From Candidatus Oscillochloris fontis (lineage in GTDB: Bacteria > Chloroflexota > Chloroflexia > Chloroflexales > Chloroflexaceae), in contig NZ_RYFD01000024.1 in NCBI RefSeq assembly GCF_004138135.1, positions 1 through 64,000 of the forward strand: DNA of 64,000 bases, read 5' to 3'. Below the pieces are notes generated by a model. It saw only the letters and a list, made by a program, of their open reading frames with translations. It was not told the origin of the DNA and did no database searches. This document shows, one piece after another, positions 1 through 8,037 of the stretch. Position numbers and translations under genes: made by a program. Position 1 is the stretch's first letter, and each line of letters begins with the position of its first letter.

Positions 1-191
1 CCCGTTGCGGGCGTTCAAGGTGAGCGGGTGGGTAGTGCTATGTCGCAAAAAGACCTGGAAACTTAATTTACGGACTAGTAAGTTCTAGGTTCATATATTT
101 TCAGATATAACGGTTCACACCCTTGCACATAAACGGTGATCTACGCTTACTGTACCACAACCCGCAAATCAGAGCAAATTTTCGATTCTCA
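1..191. other. Left-edge non-coding stretch
   Basis: No gene can be assigned. A short open frame on the plus strand runs from the edge to a TAA at 64-66 and another runs to a TAG at about 86-88. Either could be the last codons of a gene lying to the left, but neither has recognisable sequence. Positions 90-191 are the downstream flank of the cyd operon, and I see no clear hairpin with a T-run there. Confidence 0.3.
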
Positions 192-3100
192 TCATAGCAA
201 CTGCACCACCACATCCGCCCCGGCCTGCGCTTGCGGGCGGTGGCTGATCAATAATGTCGTGCGCCCCTGTTGGAGTGTGGCCAGCGCCGCTAGAACCTCG
301 CGTTCAGCCACTGCGTCGAGGTGGGCGGTGGGTTCGTCGAGAATCAGGATGGGCGCGTCTTTGAGCAAAGCCCGCGCAATCGCCAGCCGTTGGCGTTCGC
401 CCCCACTCAGGCGCATCCCGCGCTCCCCTAGCCAGGTCGCATAGCCCTCCGGCAACCGCGCAACTACCTGGTCGAACCCGGCCTGCTGACATGCCCGATC
501 TAGCTCGGCGCGGCTGGCGTCGGGCCGCGCAAGGCGCAGGTTCGCCTCGACTGTCCCGTTAAACAGGTGGGTCTGTTGGGCCACAACGCCGATCATCTGG
601 CGCACATCCTCGCTACGGTAGCTGCGTAGGTCGTGGCCACCAATGCAGATACTCCCCTGGTAGCCCTCCCAGAAGCGCAGCAGCAGGTTGGCCAGCGTGC
701 TCTTCCCGGCTCCGCTCGGCCCGACAATCAGCATGCGTTGGCCCGTGGCTACCCGCCCCGACACCCCCTGGAGTACCGGACGCGGCGCGCCGGGGTAGCT
801 GAAACTCAGGTTGCTGAACTCGATGCTGCTATCGAGTGGCGGCGGCGATTCGTCTGGCTCGTGGCTGATCTGGGGCGCTGTAGCGCGGATTTCAACCAGC
901 CGCCGCCACGCCGCTCGGCTCACTTCGAGGCTTTGCAGGGCTGGCCCTAGCGGGATGAGTGCCTCGAAGCTGGCGAGGGCGCTGAGTGCGATCAACCCCA
1001 ACATGACCCCATCTATCTGGCCGCTGCGTACCAGTGGGATGGCGAGGATGAGCATCGCTACCGCTGCCCCCTGGCCCAGCATGGCAAATAGGCCGTTGCT
1101 CAGGCCGCGTAGCTGCGCCAGTCGTTCCTGCGCTTGCGCGAGCACCGCACCCTGCGTGGCGACCCGCTGGCTAAGGGTGGCTTCGGCCCCCAACGCGAGC
1201 AGGTCGGGCAGCCCCTGGATCGCCTCGACCATGGTGGTGAGCAGTCCCGCCCGTTGCTCGACGACCACCCGCGCCGCGTTGCGGCTGAACTGGCGAATGA
1301 GTAGGGGCAGCATGAGGCCCGCCAGCAGTTGCAGGATGAGCAGTGCAAGGGCAAGGCCGGGGTCAAAGAAGGCCAGCAACCCGCAACTCAGCCCCATCAC
1401 CAGCAGCGCCACTAACGGCGGTGCAACCACGCGCAGGTAGAATTGCTCCAGCGTCTCGACATCGCCCACGGCGCGCGCCAGCAGATCGCCGCCTTGGTGA
1501 TCAATTAGCCCGGCGGGGGCGCGTGGCTCGATCATGGCGAAGAACCAAGTGCGTAGGCGCGCCAGCAGGTGGAACGTGGCGCGGTGGGCGACGTAGCGTT
1601 CGGCGTAGCGGAAGAGGCCGCGTGCAATGCCGAAGAAGCGCACGCCGACTATCGCCACGCTCAGGACGGCAATGCTGGGCATCAGCGCAGCCATAGCAAT
1701 GAGGTAGGCGGAGGTGGCGATCAGGCCGATGCTGCTGCCGACGGTGGCGAAGCCGAGTAGGATGGCGAGAGCGAAGGGGATGGCGCTACGCCATGTGGGC
1801 TGTTCCTCCCCTGCCCCATGTGGTGGTATGTGTAGGGGCGCGTCGCGACGCGCCCTCTGGCGCGATGATCGTGTCTGCGCATCGCTGGAAGCCACGGGGG
1901 GCGCGTCGTGACGCGCCCCTACATGTTCCTGAACTTGATGCATGTGGAGGTGAGAGCCGATCACCTCCACATGATCGGCAACCCGCAGCAGTTGCGGGCT
2001 ATGCGCAATGATCAGGGCGCTCCGGCCTTGGAGCAGCGCTGGTAGCGCCTGCTGTAACGCCGCTTCACTGGCGCGATCCAGATGTGCGCTGGCCTCATCC
2101 AGAATCAGCAGATCGGCTTGCTTGAGCAGGGCACGCGCTATCGCCAGACGTTGGCGCTGGCCCCCCGAAAGCCGCGCCCCCCCGGCCCCTATCGGAGTCT
2201 GGTAGCCCTGTGGCAACTCGACAATAAAGTCGTGCGCCCCGGCCTCCCGCGCTACCCGTTCGACCTCGGCGTCACTGGCATTGGGCCGCGCCAAGCGGAT
2301 GTTCTCGGCCACGCTGCCGGCAAAGAGCGCCGGGTGCTGGCTCACCCAGGCCACCCGTTGCCGCCACGCCCGCCCATCGAGGTCAGATAGGGGGACGCCA
2401 TCAACCCGGATCTCGCCTACATCCGGCTGGAGAAAGTCCAGCAAGAGCCAGGTGAGGGTACTCTTGCCCGCCCCGTTTGGCCCGCTGAGGCCAACGATAT
2501 GCCCCGCTGGAAGATCGAGGCTCACTCCGCGCAACGCTGGCCGCGTGCCTTCGGCGTAGGCGTAGTGCAGGTTGCGGATGCTGATCGCCACGCCCTGCCC
2601 GACCTGCTGCGGGCAAGGTTCAATCGCCTGTTGCGGCGCTTCAGCCTCCAACAACGGCCCGATCCGCCCCAACGCCTCTTTGCCCGCCATGGCTGCGTGG
2701 TGGCGCTGGCCGAGCAGGCGCAGTGGCAAATAGAACTCCGGGGCCAGAATGAGCAACGTCAGCGCCGGGATAAACTCCATCCGCCCAGTCAAGAGGCGCA
2801 GCGCGATCTCGACGGCCAGAATCGCAGTGCCCAAGCTGGCCACTAACTCCAGAATCAGCGCCGAGAGGAAGGCGACCCGCAGCACCTCCATGGTGAGATC
2901 ACCAAAACGGCGGCTGATCGCGGCGACTGCCTCCAGTTGCTCGCGGCTACGCCCAAAGAGTTTGAGTGTTGTTATACCTTGCAGTGTGTCGAGAAAGTGG
3001 GCACTCATGCGCCCCAGATCGGCCCAGCGCTGCGCTGTTTGGGCCTGAGCGTGGCTGCCGATTAGCCACATAAATACCGGGATGATCGGTGCGGTGAGCA

Positions 3101-3581
3101 GCAGCACCAGCCCGGAGAGCGGGTCGAGCGGGAAGACATAGACCAGAATGATCAGTGGGGCCAACCCGGCCAGGATGGTCTGGGGCAGATACTGGCTCAG
3201 GTACTCATCGAGCGCCTCGATCCCTTCTACCATCGTGGTGGCCAATTCGCCACTGCGCTCGACATCCAACGCCGCTGGGCCACGCGCCAGTAGCGCCGCC
3301 ACCAACCGCGCCCGCAGTTCCAACTTGACCCGACTGGCCAGCCGTTGGCTACTCGCCTCGCCCAGCCAGGTCAGCCCGGCGCGCAGCAGTGCCAGCCCGC
3401 CAACCCCGGCGAGTGGCCCCGTCACATCACTGAGGCTGGCCTGCCCCAGAAAGACCACCCCGATCACATACGCCAGGAGCGCCGCAAGACCCACCGCCGT
3501 TACCGCCGAAAGGGCACCGGCAACGACGGTGAGCCAAAACCAGGGGATTCTATTGACAGAGTGGCGGAGGTTAGGTATCAA
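192..3581 (-). CDS. cydDC: CydDC fused heterodimeric ABC exporter (cytochrome bd assembly)
   Basis: CydDC exports thiols (glutathione, cysteine) to the periplasm and is needed for haem insertion into cytochrome bd. The two halves, normally separate, are one 1129-residue chain here. The CydD half (about 1-545) has TM segments, Walker A GPNGAGKST near 367-375, signature LSGGQRQ (471-477), and Walker B ILDEASAH. The CydC half (about 597-1129) has Walker A GPSGAGKST, signature LSGGERQ, Walker B ILDEPTAH and the switch His in LLISHRP. Residues about 553-584 are a low-complexity linker encoded by a palindromic repeat. The start is TTG, because an in-frame TAG lies three codons upstream; the Shine-Dalgarno (SD) is poor. 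It is the last gene after cydA and cydB, separated from cydB by 226 nt of repeats. Function is very likely; start is less sure. Confidence 0.93.
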   Translation of the reverse strand: MIPNLRHSVNRIPWFWLTVVAGALSAVTAVGLAALLAYVIGVVFLGQASLSDVTGPLAGVGGLALLRAGLTWLGEASSQRLASRVKLELRARLVAALLARGPAALDVERSGELATTMVEGIEALDEYLSQYLPQTILAGLAPLIILVYVFPLDPLSGLVLLLTAPIIPVFMWLIGSHAQAQTAQRWADLGRMSAHFLDTLQGITTLKLFGRSREQLEAVAAISRRFGDLTMEVLRVAFLSALILELVASLGTAILAVEIALRLLTGRMEFIPALTLLILAPEFYLPLRLLGQRHHAAMAGKEALGRIGPLLEAEAPQQAIEPCPQQVGQGVAISIRNLHYAYAEGTRPALRGVSLDLPAGHIVGLSGPNGAGKSTLTWLLLDFLQPDVGEIRVDGVPLSDLDGRAWRQRVAWVSQHPALFAGSVAENIRLARPNASDAEVERVAREAGAHDFIVELPQGYQTPIGAGGARLSGGQRQRLAIARALLKQADLLILDEASAHLDRASEAALQQALPALLQGRSALIIAHSPQLLRVADHVEVIGSHLHMHQVQEHVGARHDAPPVASSDAQTRSSRQRARRDAPLHIPPHGAGEEQPTWRSAIPFALAILLGFATVGSSIGLIATSAYLIAMAALMPSIAVLSVAIVGVRFFGIARGLFRYAERYVAHRATFHLLARLRTWFFAMIEPRAPAGLIDHQGGDLLARAVGDVETLEQFYLRVVAPPLVALLVMGLSCGLLAFFDPGLALALLILQLLAGLMLPLLIRQFSRNAARVVVEQRAGLLTTMVEAIQGLPDLLALGAEATLSQRVATQGAVLAQAQERLAQLRGLSNGLFAMLGQGAAVAMLILAIPLVRSGQIDGVMLGLIALSALASFEALIPLGPALQSLEVSRAAWRRLVEIRATAPQISHEPDESPPPLDSSIEFSNLSFSYPGAPRPVLQGVSGRVATGQRMLIVGPSGAGKSTLANLLLRFWEGYQGSICIGGHDLRSYRSEDVRQMIGVVAQQTHLFNGTVEANLRLARPDASRAELDRACQQAGFDQVVARLPEGYATWLGERGMRLSGGERQRLAIARALLKDAPILILDEPTAHLDAVAEREVLAALATLQQGRTTLLISHRPQAQAGADVVVQLL
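1831..1923. repeat. Family D palindromic repeat inserted in frame in cydDC
   Basis: Two palindromes, each around GGGCGCGTCGYGACGCGCCC, face each other as TGTAGGGG...CCCCTACA across 93 bp (31 codons). The same unit occurs outside genes at about 29117 and 35699. Here it is read through without a stop and encodes residues about 553-584, the CydD-CydC linker. Confidence 0.9.
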
Positions 3582-3596
3582 TCTACTCTAGTATAT

Positions 3597-3710
3597 TTGG
3601 TTTTGACGCAAAGGCGCAGTTGATGCAAAGGCACTTTTGGTTTTGACGCAAAGGCGCAGTTGATGCAAAGGCACTTTTGGTTTTGACGCAAAGGCGCAGA
3701 GGCGCAAAGA
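3597..3710. repeat. Three tandem 40-bp family A units
   Basis: A 40-bp unit beginning TTGGTTTTGACGCAAAGGCG is repeated at steps of exactly 40 (TTTTGACGCA at 3601, 3641 and 3681); the third copy is truncated. The core matches the dispersed family A repeat. It lies in the 226-nt gap between cydB and cydDC, so it is probably transcribed within the operon. Confidence 0.9.
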
Positions 3711-3724
3711 TTTTTATATATTTT

Positions 3725-3804
3725 GCGTCGTTGCGTCGTTGCGTCGTTGCGTCGTTGCGTCGTTGCGTCGTTGCGTCGTTGCGTCGTTGCGTCGTTGCGT
3801 CGTT
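3725..3804. repeat. Octanucleotide array (GCGTCGTT)x10
   Basis: Ten perfect, uninterrupted copies of GCGTCGTT, starting three codons after the cydB stop. The motif resembles the TTGCGTC core of family A, so it may have arisen by slippage within such an element. Arrays like this can vary in length between isolates. Confidence 0.97.
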
Positions 3805-3807
3805 GAC

Positions 3808-4821
3808 CTAATACGTCAACTCGCTCTTGATACTGACCCGATGGCGGAAGACCCAATAGCTCCATGCCTGATAGCCCAAGACAATCGGCAAGAAGATCAG
3901 CGCCACAAACGACATGATCGTGAGTGTCTTGGGGCTAGACGACGCATTGTAGATCGTCAGGCTCCACTCCGGGTTGAGGTTAGAGACCAACACACGGGGG
4001 AAGAGCAGCATAAAGATCGTGATCACCGAAAGGCCAATATTGAGTGAGGTCATCACGAAGCCCCAACCGAGGCGCTTGGTGTTGACAAAATAGGCCGCGC
4101 CGAAGAGTGAGAGCAGCGAAGCCATCGGCACAAAGCCGGGGTCAACCCCCAGATGCTCAATTGCATCGGTGAAGAAGTAGGTGGCAATGATGAACGCCAC
4201 TACGATCACCGTCGCCACCGGGCCAACCCGCAGCGTCATCTTCATCGCCCGCTCACGCAACGCATCGGTAGTCTTGAGATCAAGATAGACCGCGCCATGG
4301 AGCGTAAAGAGCGTGAAACTCGCCAGACCACCCAGGAGTGCATAGGGGTTGAGCAGATCGAAGAAGGTGCCGACATAGTTCATCTCGGCATCAATCTTCA
4401 CCCCATAGACCATGTTCGCAATCGCGACTCCCCAGAGCAGCGCCGGTACCGCACTCCCAAAGAAGATCGCCCAATCCCATACCATCCGCCAACGCGGATT
4501 CTCGTCCTTGCTGCGGTATTCAAAGGCAACAGCCCGCACGATCAGGCCCAGCAGCAACAGGAAGAGCGCCATATAAAAGCCACTGAAGAGCGTGGCATAC
4601 CAGTGGGGGAAGGCGGCAAAGATCGCACCACCAGCGGTCAGCAACCAGACCTCATTCCCATCCCACACCGGGCCAATCGTATTGATGATCACCCGCCGTT
4701 CGGTGTCATTCTTACCCAAAAAGGGCAACAGAATACCCACCCCGTAATCGAAGCCCTCCAGGATAAAGAAGCCGACAAAGAGAACCGTGATCAAGATGAA
4801 CCAGAGGATATTGAGATCCAT
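3808..4821 (-). CDS. cydB: Cytochrome bd ubiquinol oxidase subunit II
   Basis: CydB pairs with CydA in the membrane quinol oxidase that reduces O2 to water with high affinity. The 337-residue protein has the typical hydrophobic N-terminus with the family signature EGFDYGVG (about 23-30), GPVWDGNEVWLLTAGG (about 50-65) and about nine TM segments. Length is normal for the short type. The ATG is preceded by AAGGAG and lies 11 nt after the cydA stop, so the two are co-transcribed and probably translationally linked. In an anoxygenic phototroph this oxidase would scavenge oxygen or support microaerobic respiration (inference). Confidence 0.97.
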   Translation of the reverse strand: MDLNILWFILITVLFVGFFILEGFDYGVGILLPFLGKNDTERRVIINTIGPVWDGNEVWLLTAGGAIFAAFPHWYATLFSGFYMALFLLLLGLIVRAVAFEYRSKDENPRWRMVWDWAIFFGSAVPALLWGVAIANMVYGVKIDAEMNYVGTFFDLLNPYALLGGLASFTLFTLHGAVYLDLKTTDALRERAMKMTLRVGPVATVIVVAFIIATYFFTDAIEHLGVDPGFVPMASLLSLFGAAYFVNTKRLGWGFVMTSLNIGLSVITIFMLLFPRVLVSNLNPEWSLTIYNASSSPKTLTIMSFVALIFLPIVLGYQAWSYWVFRHRVSIKSELTY

Positions 4822-4832
4822 GGAGCGACTCC

Positions 4833-6194
4833 TTATCCAGCATGCACCGTGGCGGTCTCACCCGGCACCCGCGTCGCGTACTTGAGCATGAGGTAGGCGG
4901 TAGCCGCCATCAGCACGAGGTAGACCAGCGTAAAGCCGATCAGGGTGATGAGCACCATCCCCGTACTGACTGTCGGTGAGACCGCATCTTCGGTGCGTAA
5001 CACACCATAGACGATCCAGGGCTGGCGACCCATCTCGGTGAAGATCCAGCCGGTGGCATTGGCAAGGTAGGGCAAGCCGAGCGCTGGCACCAGCAGCGCC
5101 AGCATGCGCGGCGATTGTATTTTGTCACGTGCCAACATATAGAGCGCCATCGCCGCCAACCCCAGCATCAAGGTACCGGCCCCGACCATCCCTCGGAATG
5201 ACCAGTAGTTCAAAAAGACACTCGGTATATAGTTGCCGGGGCCATAGGTTGCCTCAGATTCGGCCTGAAGATCCTTGATCCCACGCACTTCACCCTCAAA
5301 GCGATTGAAGGTGAGAAAACTGAGCATCCCCGGAATCTTGATCGCAAACAGATCGCGCTGCTCAGCCTCACTCGCCACCGTAAAGAGCGAGAGCGCCGCC
5401 GGATCTTCACTCTCCCAGAGCGCCTCAGCCGCTGCCATCTTCATGGGTTGCACCTTGATGATGTACTGCGACTGGGCGTGCCCGGCCAAAACTACCCCCA
5501 GTGTCGAGACGATGCCGATCAGCGTGCCGATCTGGAACGAACGGCGAAACAACTCCTTCGCCTCATCTGCCAACGGGCGACGCAGGTGGTAGGCACTGAT
5601 CCCCAGCACAAAGAAGGCGGCGGTAGAGATCGCCGCAAACATCGTGTGTGGCCACTGCACCCACAAGTGCCCATTGGTGAGCAGAGCACTGAAACTCTCC
5701 ATCTCGGCGCGCCCATTGTTGATCACATAGCCCACCGGCTGGTGCATGAAGGAGTTAGCGGCCAGAATCCAGAAGGACGAGATCGTGCTGCCAATCGCCA
5801 ATAACCAGATACTCACCAAGTGTTGCAATTTAGTGAGCTTCTCCCAGCCAAAAAGCCAGAGGCCCAAGAAAGTCGATTCGAGGAAGAAAGCCATCAACGC
5901 CTCAATCGCCAACGGTGCCCCGAAGATATCACCCACAAAGCGCGAGTAGTCCGACCAGTTCATACCAAACTGGAACTCCTGCACAATGCCAGTGGCCACA
6001 CCAATCGCAAAATTGATCACCAGCAACTTGCCCCAAAACTTGGTCATCGTCTTGTAGAGCGGGTTGCCGGTACGCACATAGATCGTCTCCATAATGGCGA
6101 CGATGAGCGCCAGACCGATTGAGAGCGGGACGAAGAAGAAGTGGTAGACCGTGGTGATGGCAAATTGCCAACGGGCAAGGATCAGTGCATCCAT
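4833..6194 (-). CDS. cydA: Cytochrome bd ubiquinol oxidase subunit I
   Basis: CydA carries haems b558, b595 and d and the quinol site. The chosen start gives 453 residues beginning MDALILARWQFA. The N-terminal WQFAITTVYHFFFVPLS segment holds the conserved axial His, and GWIFTEMGRQPW near the C-terminal third is the family signature. The short distance between helices VI and VII indicates the short Q-loop class. The frame is open 17 codons further upstream, but the ATG at 6192-6194 is preceded by GGAG at a good distance and matches the usual N-terminus. First gene of cydA-cydB-cydDC. Confidence 0.96.
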   Translation of the reverse strand: MDALILARWQFAITTVYHFFFVPLSIGLALIVAIMETIYVRTGNPLYKTMTKFWGKLLVINFAIGVATGIVQEFQFGMNWSDYSRFVGDIFGAPLAIEALMAFFLESTFLGLWLFGWEKLTKLQHLVSIWLLAIGSTISSFWILAANSFMHQPVGYVINNGRAEMESFSALLTNGHLWVQWPHTMFAAISTAAFFVLGISAYHLRRPLADEAKELFRRSFQIGTLIGIVSTLGVVLAGHAQSQYIIKVQPMKMAAAEALWESEDPAALSLFTVASEAEQRDLFAIKIPGMLSFLTFNRFEGEVRGIKDLQAESEATYGPGNYIPSVFLNYWSFRGMVGAGTLMLGLAAMALYMLARDKIQSPRMLALLVPALGLPYLANATGWIFTEMGRQPWIVYGVLRTEDAVSPTVSTGMVLITLIGFTLVYLVLMAATAYLMLKYATRVPGETATVHAG

Positions 6195-6289
6195 ACAACC
6201 AACTCCACACCCCGCTACCGAATGGAACAACGGGGTATAAGCCATGACAAACCGACATCCCTTTGAATGTGACTTCTCTCACAGGCTAG

Positions 6290-6317
6290 ACTATACCAGA
6301 TAACGAGCATCTTCAAG
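6290..6317 (-). promoter_or_regulatory. Probable cydA promoter
   Basis: On the minus strand TGGTATAGT gives an extended -10 (TATAGT at 6290-6295) with a CTTGAA-like -35 about 16 nt upstream. The predicted leader is about 90 nt. No FNR or Rex site is obvious. Confidence 0.55.
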
Positions 6318-6331
6318 TTGAAATTATATTA

Positions 6332-6363
6332 CCGTAGAGTCACAATATCTTGCGACTCTACGG
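6332..6363. repeat. Inverted repeat CCGTAGAGTC/GACTCTACGG
   Basis: Ten-base perfect arms around a loop containing CAATATCTTGC, between the divergent cydA and der promoters. A related hairpin with the same CAATATCTTGC core follows the PucC gene at 50325. Confidence 0.8.
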
Positions 6364-6480
6364 TTTGGGGCGTAGCCCCAAGCCCCATGTTTGGTTGATT
6401 TTTGGCCGCTTCGCCGCCAAAAATCAACCAAACAAGATCTTCGGAGGCGGCAAGCCGCCCCCGATCCCCCACCGGCGGTA
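6364..6480. repeat. Family B nested palindromic element, copy 1
   Basis: Contains GGGGCGTAGCCCC, then a long hairpin around TTC (arms about 6389-6409 and 6413-6433, one mismatch), then GATCTTCGGAGGCGGC and the CCCACCGG end typical of the family. It sits just upstream of the der promoter. Confidence 0.88.
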
Positions 6481-6496
6481 GCATAAGCCCGACTTT

Positions 6497-6505
6497 TGGT
6501 ATAAT
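6497..6505 (+). promoter_or_regulatory. der promoter, extended -10
   Basis: TGGTATAAT is a perfect extended -10, 53 nt before the der ATG. No good -35 is visible, as expected for this class. Confidence 0.7.
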
Positions 6506-6557
6506 AGCTCAGAATATACATGGCGACCCGCTAGATGGCTCGCCGGAGAGGACAGTT

Positions 6558-7940
6558 ATGACCAAGCCCATAGTGGCCCTGGTTGGCCGCCCCAATGTGG
6601 GCAAGTCAACCTTTTTTAACCGGCTGATCGGCGAGCGCCGGGCAATTGTTGAGGATATGCCGGGTACCACCCGTGACCGGATCTACGGTGACACCTTCTG
6701 GAACGGGCGCGATTTTATGGTGGTGGATACGGCAGGGTTGCTCTTTGGTGGCGATGACCCCAGTTTGCCAGCAGCCGAGATGAGTCGCCGTACTCGTGAA
6801 CAGGCCAATGTGGCGATTAGTGAAGCCGACGCGGTCATCTTTATGGTGGATGGCCGCGAGGGTATGACCGCCGCTGATAACGAGGTCGCCGAAGTGTTGC
6901 GCGGTACCTCCAAACCAGTAGTGTTGGCGGTCAATAAGTGCGACAGTGTCGAGCGCAATCTGGATGCGGTGGAGTTCTATGCGCTCAACTTGGGCGAACC
7001 CATCCCGATGAGTGCCTTCCACAGCCTGGGTACGGGTGATGTGCTGGATCGGCTGGTGGAGGCATTCCCACCCTACCAAGCTCCTGAGGATACCGAACAT
7101 CATCTGCATATCGCTATCGTCGGGCGGCCCAACGTCGGCAAGTCGTCACTGCTCAACAAACTGCTCGGCCAAGAGCGCAGCGTTGTCAGTGCGGTACCCG
7201 GTACCACCCGCGATAGTATTGACACCGAGATCACCTTCTATGGCGAGCGGGTGACGCTGATTGACACGGCGGGGATTCGCCGTTCCGGGCGCATTGAACA
7301 GGGTATCGAGAAGTATTCGGTGATGCGTACTCTCCGTGCGATTGAGCGCTGTGATGTGGCGCTGCTGCTGATTGATGCCGAAGAGGGTATCACCGCGCAG
7401 GATACCCACATTGCCGGGATGGTGCTTGATGCCAAGAAGGGCATCGCCCTGCTCGTCAACAAGTGGGATGTGATCGAGAAAGATAACGAGACCTACCAAG
7501 AGTATGAAGATCAGGTGCGCAACGCCTTCAAGTTTATTGATTACGCCCCGATCCTGTTCATCTCGGCGCTGAGTGGCCAGCGGCTCAATCGGGTTGTCCA
7601 GTTGGCGCAGGAGATCTATGATCAGCGCCAGAAGCGCGTGCCCACCGGCGAACTCAACAACTTCCTGCGTCAAGCGGTGCTCGATCAACCACCGATGGCG
7701 GTGCGTAAAGGTGCCCACCTACGCCTCTACTACGCCGTGCAACCCCAGATCGATCCGCCAGTCTTCCTCTTCTTTGCCAACGATGGCGATCTGGTTCATT
7801 GGTCATACGGGCGCTACTTGGAGAACCGCCTGCGCGAGCAGTACGGCTTCGGCGGAACCCCGATTGTGATCGTCTTCCGCTCGCGTGAGGAGAAGGCCGA
7901 ACCGGCCAAGCGCGGGCGAAGGAAGAAGCAGGAGGATTGA
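6558..7940 (+). CDS. der: Ribosome-assembly GTPase Der (EngA)
   Basis: Der is an essential GTPase needed for 50S ribosomal subunit maturation. The 460-residue protein has two tandem G domains. The first opens MTKPIVALVGRPNVGKSTFF and has GTTRD, DTAG and NKCD; the second has GRPNVGKSSLLNKLLG, GTTRD, DTAGIRR and NKWD. A KH-like domain follows, and the C-terminus is basic (KRGRRKK). The frame is open for 52 codons upstream, but that part lies across the promoter and family B repeat; the ATG at 6558 has GGAGAGGA before it. The TGA stop is followed at once by a family C repeat. Confidence 0.98.
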   Translation: MTKPIVALVGRPNVGKSTFFNRLIGERRAIVEDMPGTTRDRIYGDTFWNGRDFMVVDTAGLLFGGDDPSLPAAEMSRRTREQANVAISEADAVIFMVDGREGMTAADNEVAEVLRGTSKPVVLAVNKCDSVERNLDAVEFYALNLGEPIPMSAFHSLGTGDVLDRLVEAFPPYQAPEDTEHHLHIAIVGRPNVGKSSLLNKLLGQERSVVSAVPGTTRDSIDTEITFYGERVTLIDTAGIRRSGRIEQGIEKYSVMRTLRAIERCDVALLLIDAEEGITAQDTHIAGMVLDAKKGIALLVNKWDVIEKDNETYQEYEDQVRNAFKFIDYAPILFISALSGQRLNRVVQLAQEIYDQRQKRVPTGELNNFLRQAVLDQPPMAVRKGAHLRLYYAVQPQIDPPVFLFFANDGDLVHWSYGRYLENRLREQYGFGGTPIVIVFRSREEKAEPAKRGRRKKQED

Positions 7941-8014
7941 GTAGGGGCGAAGCATCGCCCCCACTAATGATGGGTATTCCCCGATCTCATACTGGGGCGA
8001 TGCTTCGCCCCTAC
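7941..8014. repeat. Family C inverted repeat, copy 1
   Basis: Arms GTAGGGGCGAAGCATCGCCCC and its reverse complement (7941-7961, 7994-8014) are separated by 32 bp. The repeat starts on the base after the der stop codon and fills the gap to the next gene. It could fold into a strong hairpin in the der mRNA, but there is no T-run. Confidence 0.93.
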
Positions 8015-8037
8015 ACGCCCCAAACAAAGATACCGCC

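Noticed and set aside
3725-3804. Possible CRISPR array
   Set aside because: The octamers are contiguous with no spacers, and no cas gene is present. No other array-like pattern with spacers was seen.
3739-4047. Plus-strand frame coding repeated RRCVVASL units
   Set aside because: It is produced by the octamer repeat and cydB antisense.
4153-4896. 247-codon plus-strand frame across cydB and cydA
   Set aside because: It is antisense to two certain genes, and its composition (Arg, His, Gln, Glu) is that of a shadow frame.
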